64,000 bases of DNA from E44-bin88 sp034419075 (GCA_034419075.1 DAOULR010000009.1:1-64000); one strand, 5' to 3'. Counted from the stretch's first letter, positions 1 to 8,579 are shown. The notes: generated by a model from the sequence alone, not told the origin. Made by a program: numbers and translations.

Positions 1-29
1 GGCGGGAATAGATAAAATCGGTGTGGGGA

Positions 30-123
30 GGCCGTAACCCAGAAGGAATTCTAGAGGGAGAATCCCCTCTAAGGGTGGGTAGGGCGGGACAATAACACTT
101 TCGCTAAACAAGGTAGGGTGGGG
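30..123 (+). repeat. Dispersed GC-rich element, copy A (partial)
   Basis: This stretch shares a 42-base identical run (38-79) with copy B at 16482-16523. The run contains the AGAGGG/CCCTCT hairpin followed by GGGTGGG. It then continues through the CTAAACAAGG motif to a right end in GGGTGGGG. The first hairpin and left end of the family are missing. The element ends about 24 nt before the pyrG -35 box. Confidence 0.75.
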
Positions 124-146
124 AGAAAAACCGCGCTCCACCCCTA

Positions 147-175
147 TTGACAAGGCGTGTTTTCGTCCCTATAAT
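147..175 (+). promoter_or_regulatory. Sigma70-type promoter of pyrG
   Basis: TTGACA at 147-152 and TATAAT at 170-175 are separated by 17 nt, which is a perfect consensus. It lies 65 nt upstream of the pyrG start codon and just after repeat copy A. Confidence 0.85.
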
Positions 176-240
176 ATTAGAAAACCCCCACTCTAACACC
201 AAGGCTGCTTCCATTGAGTCCTTAGAGTTTGGTTCCCCAG

Positions 241-1875
241 ATGTCAAAGTACATTTTTGTAACTGGTGGCGTAGTTAGTTCCGTTGGCAAGGGCATTACT
301 GTCGCTTCCATCGGCACCATACTCAAGAGTCGCCAGATTACGGTGACAGCACAAAAGCTCGACCCTTACCTTAATGTCGACCCGGGTACGATGTCTCCTT
401 ACCAGCACGGTGAGGTCTTCGTCACCCAGGACGGTGCCGAAACCGACCTCGATTTGGGCAACTACGAGCGCTTTATCGACGTCAACCTGACCGCCGACTC
501 CAGCGTGACCTCGGGGCAGATATACAGCCACGTCATCGCCAAGGAGAGGCGGGGCGATTTTCTGGGAGGGACCATACAGGTGGTGCCCCACGTTACCTCG
601 GAGATTAAGGAGCGCTTCAAGCGGTTGGCCGAGAAATCGAAGGCCGACGTGTGCATCATCGAGGTGGGGGGTACGGTGGGCGACATCGAGGGGCAGCCCT
701 TCCTGGAGGCAATACGGCAGATGCGCAACGAGGTGGGGCGGGATAATATACTGTATGTCCACGTTACCCTGCTCCCCTACCTTAACTCAACGCAGGAGAT
801 AAAGACCAAGCCCACCCAGCACAGCGTCAACGAGCTGCGGCGCATCGGTATCCAGCCTGATATCATCGTCTGCCGCAGTGACTACTCCATCTCTGAAGAG
901 ATAAGAAATAAGATTTCCCTCTTTTGCGACGTGGCTAAGGACGCGGTCATACCCCTGACCACGGTGGACACCATCTATGAGGTGCCGCTGGTACTGGAGG
1001 CGGAGGGGCTGGGGCGGCTGATTACGGAGAAGCTGAAAATTAACACTAAGCCACCCGACCTAAACCAGTGGCGCCAGATGGTGGAGCTTATCAAGACTCC
1101 GCGCGAGCCGGTTAACATCGCGCTGGTGGGCAAGTATGTGGAATTAAAAGACGCCTATTTCTCGGTGCGGGAGGCACTCTACCACGCCGCCCTGCACCAC
1201 GGGCGCGAGCTGAACCTGAGCTGGCTGCCCTCGGAGAGGCTGGAGAACAACGGCGACTATTCGGCGCTGCGCCCGATTCAGGGCATCATCGTGCCCGGGG
1301 GCTTCGGCATCAGGGGTATTGAGGGCATGATAAAAGCGGCCACCTACGCCAGAGAGAATAAAATTCCCTACCTGGGGTTGTGTTTAGGAATGCAGGTGCT
1401 GGTTATCGAGTTCGCCCGCTCTGTTCTGGGCTCTGACGAGGTCAACTCCACCGAGTTCGACCCCGATGTCCGCCACCCGGTTATCGACCTCATGCCCGAC
1501 CAGAAGAACAAGAAGAGCAAGGGTGGCACCATGCGCCTGGGGAATTACCCCTGCCAGCTGGTCGAAGGCAGTCTGGCCGCCAAAGCCTACGGGCAGCCGC
1601 TGGTGCAGGAACGCCACCGCCACCGCTTTGAGTTTAATAATGAATACCGTGACAAGCTGGCCGAGGCGGGCATGGTCTTTAGCGGGCTATCTCCCGACGG
1701 GCGGCTGGTCGAGGTCTGCGAATTAGCCGACCACCCCTGGATGCTGGCCTGCCAGTTCCACCCCGAATTCGGCTCACGCCCAGGCCACCCCCATCCCCTG
1801 TTCCGCGACTTCGTCGGCGTCGCTAAGGAAGTGTTAAGGGAAGGGGTGCAACCACCCCTGCCCATCTCCCCCTAG
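241..1875 (+). CDS. pyrG: CTP synthase (glutamine-hydrolysing)
   Basis: This enzyme makes CTP from UTP, ATP and glutamine in the cytoplasm, the last step of de novo pyrimidine nucleotide synthesis. The 544-residue product has the usual family length. The N-terminal synthetase domain opens with the P-loop-like SSVGKG motif at residues 13-18. The C-terminal class I glutamine amidotransferase domain has its nucleophile Cys near residue 381 in GLCLGMQ and the His-Glu pair of FHPEF near residue 506. I chose ATG 241, which gives the standard MSKYIFVTGG start, over an in-frame TTG at 229. A consensus promoter lies upstream, and pyrD lies at 46.1 kb in the same window. Confidence 0.98.
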   Translation: MSKYIFVTGGVVSSVGKGITVASIGTILKSRQITVTAQKLDPYLNVDPGTMSPYQHGEVFVTQDGAETDLDLGNYERFIDVNLTADSSVTSGQIYSHVIAKERRGDFLGGTIQVVPHVTSEIKERFKRLAEKSKADVCIIEVGGTVGDIEGQPFLEAIRQMRNEVGRDNILYVHVTLLPYLNSTQEIKTKPTQHSVNELRRIGIQPDIIVCRSDYSISEEIRNKISLFCDVAKDAVIPLTTVDTIYEVPLVLEAEGLGRLITEKLKINTKPPDLNQWRQMVELIKTPREPVNIALVGKYVELKDAYFSVREALYHAALHHGRELNLSWLPSERLENNGDYSALRPIQGIIVPGGFGIRGIEGMIKAATYARENKIPYLGLCLGMQVLVIEFARSVLGSDEVNSTEFDPDVRHPVIDLMPDQKNKKSKGGTMRLGNYPCQLVEGSLAAKAYGQPLVQERHRHRFEFNNEYRDKLAEAGMVFSGLSPDGRLVEVCELADHPWMLACQFHPEFGSRPGHPHPLFRDFVGVAKEVLREGVQPPLPISP

Positions 1876-1910
1876 TTTTTTAGAATACACCGACTGAAGA
1901 GGAGGTGTGT

Positions 1911-1937
1911 ATGAAAGCTGTGGTGTCTCAACCCTAA
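1911..1937 (+). CDS. Putative 8-codon leader peptide upstream of caspase-like lipoprotein
   Basis: A tiny frame reading MKAVVSQP follows a near-perfect ribosome site, AGGAGGTG at 1900-1907. It ends 30 nt before the start of the 1968 gene, which has its own GGGAGGT site. The ribosome site is stronger than those of most real genes here. The peptide itself has no recognisable motif. Two other surface genes in this window (7057 and 8666) also have a short frame behind a GGAGGTG site, so this may be a leader element. Expression is not shown. Confidence 0.4.
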   Translation: MKAVVSQP

Positions 1938-1967
1938 AAATAACCCTTTTAAGGGAGGTACAGCCTA

Positions 1968-4940
1968 ATGCGTACCAAGACAATAATCATTGCCTGTATT
2001 TTAGTCATCACCTTAGTGGCCTCACCAATGGTCGGCTGCGTAGGCAACCAATCACCCATAGCCAGTTTCAGCTACACACCAGCGGCGCCTACGACCGACG
2101 ACGCCGTTATCTTTAACGATAGCTCTGGCGACAGCGACGGCAGCATTATCACCTGGGCCTGGGATTTCGGCGACGGTGGCACCGCCAACGTCCAGAACCC
2201 GACCCATACCTTTGCCGCCGCGGGTACCTATGTCGTCACCCTGACTGTTACTGATGACGGCGGTGCCTCGGACAGCTATTCGACCAATGTGACGGTGGCT
2301 TCGCCGCCACCGGGGCTGGATAAGTGGGACGCCATCGAGATACTGGTTAAGCAGATAATACCACCCGCCGCTGACGACGATAGAATCTCGGCCTTTATGC
2401 TCTCCGAGCCTTTGCGGGCGGGCGACACCGTCAGCTCGGAAAGCGGTAACGATTACCCCATAAACACCCGAACTTGGTTTATCTTTATTGACGACAATCC
2501 GGAGGCTTTTTACGCCCACGCCACCCGCTATGTCTTCATGGACGCCCGAGACGGCAGCTATACCATCTCCAACGATGACTGGCCGCCCGAGATAAACGGC
2601 TACTCCATGTGGGATAGCCAGCTGGGGAAGGGCCACCTCATCGAGCTGTGGTCGGTGCTGGATATTCCCACACCCGGTAGCACCGCAGCCAGCAGCGCCC
2701 CCGAGGCTGATTATGGGGACGCCCCCGACGGGCAACTGGCCTACTACGGCATTCCCGGGCAGTTCCCCACCCTGTTTAATACCACCAACAGCCACTTTGG
2801 GCTGCCCGGTGGGCACACCCTGAACGTGGGGGAGGAGACGCTGGGCCTGAACGTGAGCGCCGAGGTCGATGCTACCGACCCCTTCGACCCCGACGGCATG
2901 CCCAACCTAGTGGACTCGGACAAGGATGAGAGAATTTATGTCATTACGGAGCAGAACCAGGCGCGCCTGGCCTTTACCGTCAGCGTCAGCCTGGGCGCCC
3001 CCGATATGACCCGATACGCCAACGCCCTCATTGACTTCGACTACAGCGGCAACTGGAGCGAGAGTAGCTACGGCGTGGAGTGGGTCGTGGTCAACCTTGG
3101 TGTGGACGTCGACCCCGGAGATTCGGAGACGATACTAAGCCCGCTCTTCAGCTGGGCCAACCCGACAGTACCACCGTCAGGGGTATGGATGAGGCTGGCG
3201 CTGACCCGAGCCGAGGTCGACGAGAGCCTGTTCGCCAATGTGGGGGGCTGGGACGGCAGCGGGCAGTTTGCTTACGGCGAGATTGAGGACCACTTTGTTT
3301 TCTTGACCGACATGCCGCCGCAACCCGAATACGACCACTGGCCGCCACCACCGCCCGGAGGCGGCGATGGTAACGGCAACGGAGGTGGCCCGCCACCACC
3401 AGAGCCGGGGCCGGAAACAGGACCCTGCGGCTACCAGATAAACTACCTGGTGCTGATTATCAACTGCGGCGACAAGGCCTCCCACATCGCCCGGGGCACT
3501 CCCATCGCCCAGGCGGCTTCCAGCAGCGTGGCGGCCGCCACCCAAGGCCAGGGCTATGAATCTGCCGGCAACCTTGGGCCGGGTAATAATTCTCTGGGCG
3601 AAATCGGCGAGGCGATTGCCGACCTGGCGGCGCAGGCCAAATGCGGCGACCACGTCCTGATATATATCTGCGGGCACGGCAGTAAGAAGAACTCCAAGCG
3701 GCCCGAAGGGGGCATCAGCATCTATGACAGCTCCGGGAAATGGTCAGAGCTGCTGACGCCTTCGGCGCTGGCCGACATGCTGAAAGCGTTCGACTCCTGC
3801 AAGGACCAAGACTGCGGCACAGCGGGCTGCTGCCACGTCAGCGTTGTTATCGAATCCTGCTACGCGGGTAACTTCAACATCCCCGGCCTCAACGACAATG
3901 AAAACATAGTGGTGTCGGGGTCATCGACCAACACTCCAGCCCAGGGGGTCATGCCCGGGGGCGGCGTCTATACCGCGGGCTTTGTCGGCGCCTCCAATGA
4001 CCCCAACGCCGACCAGGACGTACCGCCCAACGGCGTTGACCCGTCTGAAGCCCATAACGCGGCGGCCGGCGCCTGCACGAAACAGCAGCCCTGGAGCAAA
4101 GGTAAATGGTGCGACTGCAAGTGCCCCTGCCAGCCCAGCATAGACGTGGAGAAGTGGATATGGTACGCCCCTCAGGAAAGCTGGGTTAAAGAGATTGAAG
4201 CCGAGCTCGGCCAGGCGATTACCTTCATGCTTGAGATTGACAACGACGGCATCTGCCGCGATGTCCTCGACTTTGAGATAGTGGACGTCATGGCCAATTG
4301 CTTGGATTTCACCAACGACTTCATGCTCTATCATAACGGATTGCCGGTGGGATACCGACCGCCCGACAGCATAGAACAGGTGGCCGGAGGCACACAGTTC
4401 ACCTGGAGCCTTTCGGAACAGGAGGTAGGCGCGCTCTCGCCGGAAGACAGCCTAGCCATTGAATACACCGCTTACCCCGTTGAGCCGGGGGCAAACCTCA
4501 ACACGCTCTTCGGCAGCGCCCACTGCAGCTATACCTATACTAATATTGTCACCGACCAGGACTCGGTGGTGGTGTATGTCTATCAAGAGCCAATTCAGGA
4601 GGATGTCCTCTACGGCGACCTCTATGTTGAGTACTCCTGTAATTGCGACCCGCAACTTTGGTGTCTAAACTGCTACGTCTATGCCGAGTTTTATGCAGGG
4701 GACATCAGCGTGCAGTTAGGCCCTTACCCAGTGACCAACGTGGCTTTATGGGTAAACGGGGTGAAGAAGTATGATTCAGAAGCTATATATGAAGACTACT
4801 TCTCGTGGTTTTATGAGATACCCAATGCGATGTGTAACACAACCTATAATTTCACGATGATAGCCACGAACTCCATCGACTTGCAGGTTACGGTCAATAG
4901 ATCCATCACCACCCCACTAATCTGTCCGGAACAACAATAG
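1968..4940 (+). CDS. Lipoprotein with PKD, GEVED-like and clan-CD cysteine peptidase (caspase/legumain-like) domains
   Basis: The 990-residue protein starts with a signal peptide and a lipobox-like site (MVGC, Cys24), so it is probably anchored outside the membrane. A PKD domain follows at about 27-110 with the WDFGDG motif. A GEVED-type beta domain spans about 250-445, and a Pro/Gly-rich linker about 447-485. The region from about 488 to 700 looks like a clan-CD peptidase: a hydrophobic strand leads to YICGHGS (His570) and another to VVIESCYAG (Cys631), the expected His/Cys dyad. The C-terminal part from about 720 resembles DUF11/CARDB-type surface repeats. Substrate specificity cannot be read. 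The dyad and layout are seen in the sequence, while peptidase activity is inferred. Confidence 0.8.
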   Translation: MRTKTIIIACILVITLVASPMVGCVGNQSPIASFSYTPAAPTTDDAVIFNDSSGDSDGSIITWAWDFGDGGTANVQNPTHTFAAAGTYVVTLTVTDDGGASDSYSTNVTVASPPPGLDKWDAIEILVKQIIPPAADDDRISAFMLSEPLRAGDTVSSESGNDYPINTRTWFIFIDDNPEAFYAHATRYVFMDARDGSYTISNDDWPPEINGYSMWDSQLGKGHLIELWSVLDIPTPGSTAASSAPEADYGDAPDGQLAYYGIPGQFPTLFNTTNSHFGLPGGHTLNVGEETLGLNVSAEVDATDPFDPDGMPNLVDSDKDERIYVITEQNQARLAFTVSVSLGAPDMTRYANALIDFDYSGNWSESSYGVEWVVVNLGVDVDPGDSETILSPLFSWANPTVPPSGVWMRLALTRAEVDESLFANVGGWDGSGQFAYGEIEDHFVFLTDMPPQPEYDHWPPPPPGGGDGNGNGGGPPPPEPGPETGPCGYQINYLVLIINCGDKASHIARGTPIAQAASSSVAAATQGQGYESAGNLGPGNNSLGEIGEAIADLAAQAKCGDHVLIYICGHGSKKNSKRPEGGISIYDSSGKWSELLTPSALADMLKAFDSCKDQDCGTAGCCHVSVVIESCYAGNFNIPGLNDNENIVVSGSSTNTPAQGVMPGGGVYTAGFVGASNDPNADQDVPPNGVDPSEAHNAAAGACTKQQPWSKGKWCDCKCPCQPSIDVEKWIWYAPQESWVKEIEAELGQAITFMLEIDNDGICRDVLDFEIVDVMANCLDFTNDFMLYHNGLPVGYRPPDSIEQVAGGTQFTWSLSEQEVGALSPEDSLAIEYTAYPVEPGANLNTLFGSAHCSYTYTNIVTDQDSVVVYVYQEPIQEDVLYGDLYVEYSCNCDPQLWCLNCYVYAEFYAGDISVQLGPYPVTNVALWVNGVKKYDSEAIYEDYFSWFYEIPNAMCNTTYNFTMIATNSIDLQVTVNRSITTPLICPEQQ

Positions 4941-4948
4941 GAGGCTAT

Positions 4949-5614
4949 ATGCAAATATTTCTGGATACAGCCAATATCGAACAAATAAGGCAGGCGGCCC
5001 GGCTGGGGGTTATCAGCGGGGTGACCACCAACCCCAGCCTGGTCTCCAAGGAAGGCAGGGCCGACTACGAGGCGGTAGTCAAGGAAATCTGTTCCATCAT
5101 ACCGGGCCCGGTTTCGGTGGAGGTGCTGGTGGAAAACGCCCATGAAATGATTGAACAGGCGCCCAAAATCGCCGCCTGGGCGCCCAACGTGGTGGTTAAG
5201 ATTCCGGCTACCGCCGCTGGGCTGGAGGCGACCTCGACGCTGGTCAAGAAGAAGGTAAGGGTGAACATGACCCTTTGCTTCTCGCTGAACCAGGCCATAC
5301 TGGCGGCGCAGGCCGGCGCCACCTACGTCAGCCCCTTCGTGGGGCGGCTGGACGATATCGGCGAGGACGGCATGGCGCTGGTCAGCGATATCGTGGCTGT
5401 TTTTGATTACTACCAGTTCGAAACCCAGGTGATTGCCGCCAGTATCCGCCACCCCCAGCACTGCGTGGCGGCAGCCATGGCCGGGGCGCATATCGCCACC
5501 GTGCCCTATAAAGTGCTTATGCAGATGACGCAACACCCGCTGACTGATATCGGCGTCGCCCGTTTCTTAGGCGATTGGCAACGCCTCTCAGGGCAACAGG
5601 GTGGGGATAAATAA
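4949..5614 (+). CDS. tal: Transaldolase, TalC/FSA-type small subfamily
   Basis: A 221-residue single-domain TIM barrel of the short transaldolase/fructose-6-phosphate aldolase family, acting in the non-oxidative pentose phosphate pathway. Asp6 and Asn28 (in TTNPSL) are in place, and Lys84 in VVKIPAT is the Schiff-base lysine. The SPFVGR motif carries Phe where true fructose-6-phosphate aldolases have Tyr. In this family that residue separates transaldolase from aldolase activity, so I call transaldolase. The ribosome site GGAGG lies just before the ATG and only 8 nt follow the previous gene, so the two may be cotranscribed. Confidence 0.93.
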   Translation: MQIFLDTANIEQIRQAARLGVISGVTTNPSLVSKEGRADYEAVVKEICSIIPGPVSVEVLVENAHEMIEQAPKIAAWAPNVVVKIPATAAGLEATSTLVKKKVRVNMTLCFSLNQAILAAQAGATYVSPFVGRLDDIGEDGMALVSDIVAVFDYYQFETQVIAASIRHPQHCVAAAMAGAHIATVPYKVLMQMTQHPLTDIGVARFLGDWQRLSGQQGGDK

Positions 5615-5639
5615 CCATATCAAGGTAGAGAGGACGCTT

Positions 5640-6902
5640 ATGAACATTAATGAACTAGAAGGCAAAAACAGAGAAGAGTTGCTCGAAATGGCCAAGGAGC
5701 TGGGCATCACCAGCTACACCGGCCTCAAGAAGCAGGACCTGGTCAAGCGACTGCTGCAAGCCAACGCCGAGCAGCAGGGCTATAACTTCTCCGGGGGTAT
5801 CCTGGAGATTATCGGCGAGGGCTACGGCTTCCTCAGGCAGAGCAGCCTGCTGCCCAGCTCGTCCGACGTCTATGTTTCCCAGTCCCAGATAAGGCGTTTC
5901 GGGCTGCGCACGGGGGACGTGGTGGCGGGGCAGGTGAGGCCGCCCAAGAACGGGGAGAAGTATTACGGGCTGGTGAGGGTGGAAACCATCAACGAGATGA
6001 ACCCGGAGGCAACCAAGAAGCGCGCCCCCTTCGGCTCGCTTACCCCCACCTTCCCCGATAAGCTCATCAACCTGGAGACCAAGCCCGAAGAGCTTTCCAC
6101 CCGACTGCTAAACCTGATTGCCCCCATCGGGCGGGGGCAGCGCGGTCTTATCGTGTCGCCGCCCAAGGCGGGCAAGACCATCCTGCTCAAGTCCATCGCC
6201 AACGCCATCAGCACCAACTATAACGATATTCACCTCATCGTTTGCCTTATCGGCGAGCGCCCCGAGGAGGTTACCGATATGAAGCAGGCGGTTAAGGGGG
6301 AGGTCATCTCGGCCACCTTCGACGAGCCGGTGGAGAACCACACCCGCGTCGCCGAGCTGGCGCTGGAGAGAGCCAAACGGATGGTGGAGAGCGCCAAGGA
6401 CGTGGTTATTCTGCTGGACGGCATTACCCGACTTACCCGTTCCTATAACCTGGTTATGCCCCCCAGCGGGCGCACCCTCTCCGGGGGCATTGACCCCGCC
6501 GCCCTCTATCCGCCCAAGCACTTCTTCGGCGCCGCCCGTAACACGCTGGAGGGGGGCAGCCTGACCATCATCGCCACCTGCCTCATTGATACGGGCAGCC
6601 GCATGGACGAGCTTATCTACGAGGAGTTCAAGGGGACGGGCAACATGGAACTGCACCTGGACCGCCGCCTGGCCGAAAGACGCATCTTCCCCGCCATGGA
6701 TATCCCGCGCAGCGGCACGCGGCGGGAGGAGCTCTTGCTGGGGGAGGAGACGATAAAGCAGGTCTGGCTGCTGAGGCGGATGGTTTCTATGATTGCCTCC
6801 GACTCCGTGAACTTTTCCGAGACCACGGAACGGGTGCTCGACCGCATGCGCAAGACCAAGTCCAACGCCGAGTTTTTGGCCACTCTGACCAAGGAGGTTT
6901 AG
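5640..6902 (+). CDS. rho: Transcription termination factor Rho
   Basis: Rho is a hexameric RNA-dependent ATPase that ends transcription. The 420-residue product has the Rho N-terminal helical domain (about 1-43), the cold-shock-like RNA-binding domain (about 48-120, with GYGFLR), and a RecA-type ATPase with Walker A SPPKAGKT near residue 175. The Walker B strand VVILLDGITR and the conserved SGTRREELLL segment follow. I prefer ATG 5640, preceded by GAGAGGA, over an in-frame GTG at 5601 that would overlap the transaldolase gene. It sits right behind tal in the same direction. Confidence 0.98.
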   Translation: MNINELEGKNREELLEMAKELGITSYTGLKKQDLVKRLLQANAEQQGYNFSGGILEIIGEGYGFLRQSSLLPSSSDVYVSQSQIRRFGLRTGDVVAGQVRPPKNGEKYYGLVRVETINEMNPEATKKRAPFGSLTPTFPDKLINLETKPEELSTRLLNLIAPIGRGQRGLIVSPPKAGKTILLKSIANAISTNYNDIHLIVCLIGERPEEVTDMKQAVKGEVISATFDEPVENHTRVAELALERAKRMVESAKDVVILLDGITRLTRSYNLVMPPSGRTLSGGIDPAALYPPKHFFGAARNTLEGGSLTIIATCLIDTGSRMDELIYEEFKGTGNMELHLDRRLAERRIFPAMDIPRSGTRREELLLGEETIKQVWLLRRMVSMIASDSVNFSETTERVLDRMRKTKSNAEFLATLTKEV

Positions 6903-6905
6903 GGA

Positions 6906-6935
6906 TTGACAATCGGTAATGCCGTGCTATATATT
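6906..6935 (+). promoter_or_regulatory. Promoter for the collagen-like lipoprotein genes
   Basis: TTGACA at 6906-6911 and TATATT at 6930-6935 are separated by 18 nt, starting 4 bases after the rho stop codon. It precedes the short frame at 6992 and the gene at 7057. Confidence 0.7.
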
Positions 6936-6991
6936 GGCTAGAAATAGCCTCAATTCTGACTTGATCCGCGTAATAGCGAGCCGGAGGTGCT

Positions 6992-7057
6992 ATGGAGAAA
7001 AAAGCCGAGAAGAAAACCCTAGAGATATCCTTAAAAATTGTTCTAAGGAGTAAATAA
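6992..7057 (+). CDS. Putative 21-residue leader peptide coupled to collagen-like gene
   Basis: A Lys-rich 21-codon frame (starting MEKKAEKKTLEI) follows a CCGGAGGTG ribosome site at 6981-6989. Its TAA stop shares one base with the ATG of the 7057 gene, so translation of the two should be coupled. The next gene also has an AAGGAG site inside this frame. It is charged and amphipathic with no membrane segment or known motif. It may be a short protein or a leader peptide. Confidence 0.45.
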   Translation: MEKKAEKKTLEISLKIVLRSK

Positions 7058-7698
7058 TGAAGAAAATAGGGGCGATAGTTGCCTTTTTAATAGTTATTTC
7101 TCTGCTCATAGTGCCGCTGGCAGCCTGTGAGGGACCGCAGGGACCGACGGGCGACCCGGGGCCGACGGGGGCACAGGGCCCGCAGGGTGACCAGGGGCCA
7201 CAGGGACCGCGGGGTGCCGGCGGAGGCGCCACGGGGCCAGCCGGGCCGGAGGGGCCGGCCGGGCCACAGGGACCGGCGGGACCAGAGGGACCGCAGGGTG
7301 AGCAGGGCCTCACGGGTCCAGCGGGGCCTTCGGGGCCACCAGGACCACAGGGGTCAGCCGGACCGAACGCCACCATAGTGGTTATGGACGCTGCTAGTTA
7401 TAATGTTTTTTGCTACCTCTTTACCACCCAGCAAGATTACGATATCGTTGTCTACGGCTCCAACTTCGTCTACCTAGATAACGTGCACCTGACCATCTGC
7501 GAAAACAATACCGTCCTGGCCTTGAACATAGCGGTCAACAACTGCGGGGCATTCTCGCAGGCTTTGACAATAGCCACTCCCGCTCCGCCGCACAACACTC
7601 CGGTGGCGATAAAAGCCTGGGTTGACGATGGCGACGGCGTATTCGACGCTGGAGACGAGCTCTGGGCTTGCTGGCCGATACACGTTTACTGGGAATAG
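7057..7698 (+). CDS. Collagen-like lipoprotein A
   Basis: The 213-residue protein has a lipoprotein signal (LAAC, Cys24). A collagen-type repeat follows of 11 Gly-X-Y triplets, one extra Thr, then 15 more triplets, rich in GPQ, GPA and GPE. The C-terminal domain of about 95 residues has beta character and a DDGDGVFDAGD motif that could bind calcium. Bacterial collagen-like proteins form trimeric stalks, so a lipid-anchored surface stalk with a globular tip is likely. It is a tandem paralogue of the next gene: both the signal peptide and the C-terminal domain align. The repetitive codons make frame calls on the other strand meaningless. Confidence 0.88.
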   Translation: MKKIGAIVAFLIVISLLIVPLAACEGPQGPTGDPGPTGAQGPQGDQGPQGPRGAGGGATGPAGPEGPAGPQGPAGPEGPQGEQGLTGPAGPSGPPGPQGSAGPNATIVVMDAASYNVFCYLFTTQQDYDIVVYGSNFVYLDNVHLTICENNTVLALNIAVNNCGAFSQALTIATPAPPHNTPVAIKAWVDDGDGVFDAGDELWACWPIHVYWE

Positions 7699-7742
7699 CG
7701 ACCTGATGCTTAGAGAAGAATGCGCTAAGGAGGGGTAATGAA

Positions 7743-8411
7743 ATGAAGAGAATAGGCATAATTATTGCCTTTCTGATAGTTATTTCCCTACTAGTTGTGC
7801 CGCTGGCGGCCTGCCAGGGACCGCAGGGGTCGCAGGGGCCAGAGGGACCAGAGGGGCCGATGGGGCCTAAGGGCGAGGATGGACCGCCGGGACCGCCAGG
7901 CACTAACGTGGGCGACCCGGGACCGCAGGGACCAGCCGGACCAGCGGGGCCAGCGGGACCAGCCGGACCGCAGGGACCTACGGGACCAATAGGCGACCGT
8001 GGCCCAACGGGGCTGATGGGGCCAATGGGACCGGTGGGACCAAGCGCCACGCTAGTGGTCTGTAGTGGAGAAGGTGAAAATGCTGGGGAAGCCATCACCT
8101 ATTTTGATGATATCACCGGTGATTTCGATATCCTCGTGTATGGCTCCAACTTCACCCCCGGTAATTCTGTGAACATCACCATCTGCGAAAACGATACCGT
8201 TCTGGCCGAGGATGTAACGGTCAACGCCTGCGGGGCGTTCATGGTTGCAGTGACGTTCTGGGAAGTGCCCGATACCATCGGCGGCGTGGTTGTGCCCGAA
8301 GGGACGTGGTCGGTGAAGGCCTATGTTGACGACGGCGATGGCGTATTTGACGCCGGAGACCAACGATGGGCCTGCTGGCCGCTGCAAGTCCAATGGACAA
8401 CACCAGGTTGA
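7743..8411 (+). CDS. Collagen-like lipoprotein B
   Basis: A 222-residue paralogue of the preceding protein with an almost identical signal peptide and lipobox (LAAC, Cys24). It has 10 Gly-X-Y triplets, a single Val interruption, then 15 triplets. The C-terminal domain shares YGSNF, TICEN, CGAF and DDGDGVFDAGD with its neighbour. ATG 7743 is used because AAGGAGGGG lies 7 nt upstream, while the ATG at 7738 meets a stop after two codons. It is probably cotranscribed with the 7057 gene across a 44-nt gap. Confidence 0.88.
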   Translation: MKRIGIIIAFLIVISLLVVPLAACQGPQGSQGPEGPEGPMGPKGEDGPPGPPGTNVGDPGPQGPAGPAGPAGPAGPQGPTGPIGDRGPTGLMGPMGPVGPSATLVVCSGEGENAGEAITYFDDITGDFDILVYGSNFTPGNSVNITICENDTVLAEDVTVNACGAFMVAVTFWEVPDTIGGVVVPEGTWSVKAYVDDGDGVFDAGDQRWACWPLQVQWTTPG

Positions 8412-8430
8412 TGCTAGGCACAACAGGGAC

Positions 8431-8458
8431 TTGACAAGAGCAAAAAGTATGTTATAGT
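8431..8458 (+). promoter_or_regulatory. Strong promoter of the S-layer-like gene
   Basis: TTGACA at 8431-8436 and TATAGT at 8453-8458 are separated by 16 nt. It lies about 200 nt upstream of the 8666 start codon, which implies a long structured leader. Confidence 0.75.
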
Positions 8459-8525
8459 GTTCTATGATAACATCAGGGGATAGTCCGTGATGTTAGTTGA
8501 TTTTATATTTGAAGGAGGTGGTTTT

Positions 8526-8579
8526 ATGGCAGAACCCGCAAGGGAAGCGCTTAGCGTGAAAGTAACCGAAAAGACGTGA
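8526..8579 (+). CDS. Putative 17-residue leader peptide in the S-layer-like mRNA leader
   Basis: A 17-codon frame (starting MAEPAREALSVK) stands behind AAGGAGGTG at 8512-8520, a full complement of the 16S rRNA tail with ideal spacing. It ends 86 nt before the 8666 gene. The stretch between contains short inverted repeats (CTCC/GGAG and GAGAG/CTCTT) followed by TTTTTG, which could fold as an attenuator, though the stems are weak. Function and expression are unproven. Confidence 0.4.
   Translation: MAEPAREALSVKVTEKT

Noticed and set aside
2052..2816. Minus-strand open frame of 254 codons opposite the peptidase lipoprotein
   Set aside because: It has no recognisable motif or ribosome site and lies opposite PKD and GEVED-like coding sequence. 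High GC makes such frames common here.
4949..5614. Call as fructose-6-phosphate aldolase
   Set aside because: The SPFVGR motif carries Phe where the aldolases have Tyr, which favours transaldolase.
6990..7376. Long open frame on the minus strand opposite the first collagen-like gene, rich in Gly and Pro
   Set aside because: The repeat GGNCCN reads as Gly/Pro-rich in several frames. The plus-strand frame has a signal peptide, lipobox and ribosome site, so the minus frame is a shadow.
7706..7738. Ten-codon frame between the two collagen-like genes
   Set aside because: It lacks a ribosome site of its own. Its end only happens to contain the AAGGAGGGG site of the next gene, so I did not count it with the leader frames.
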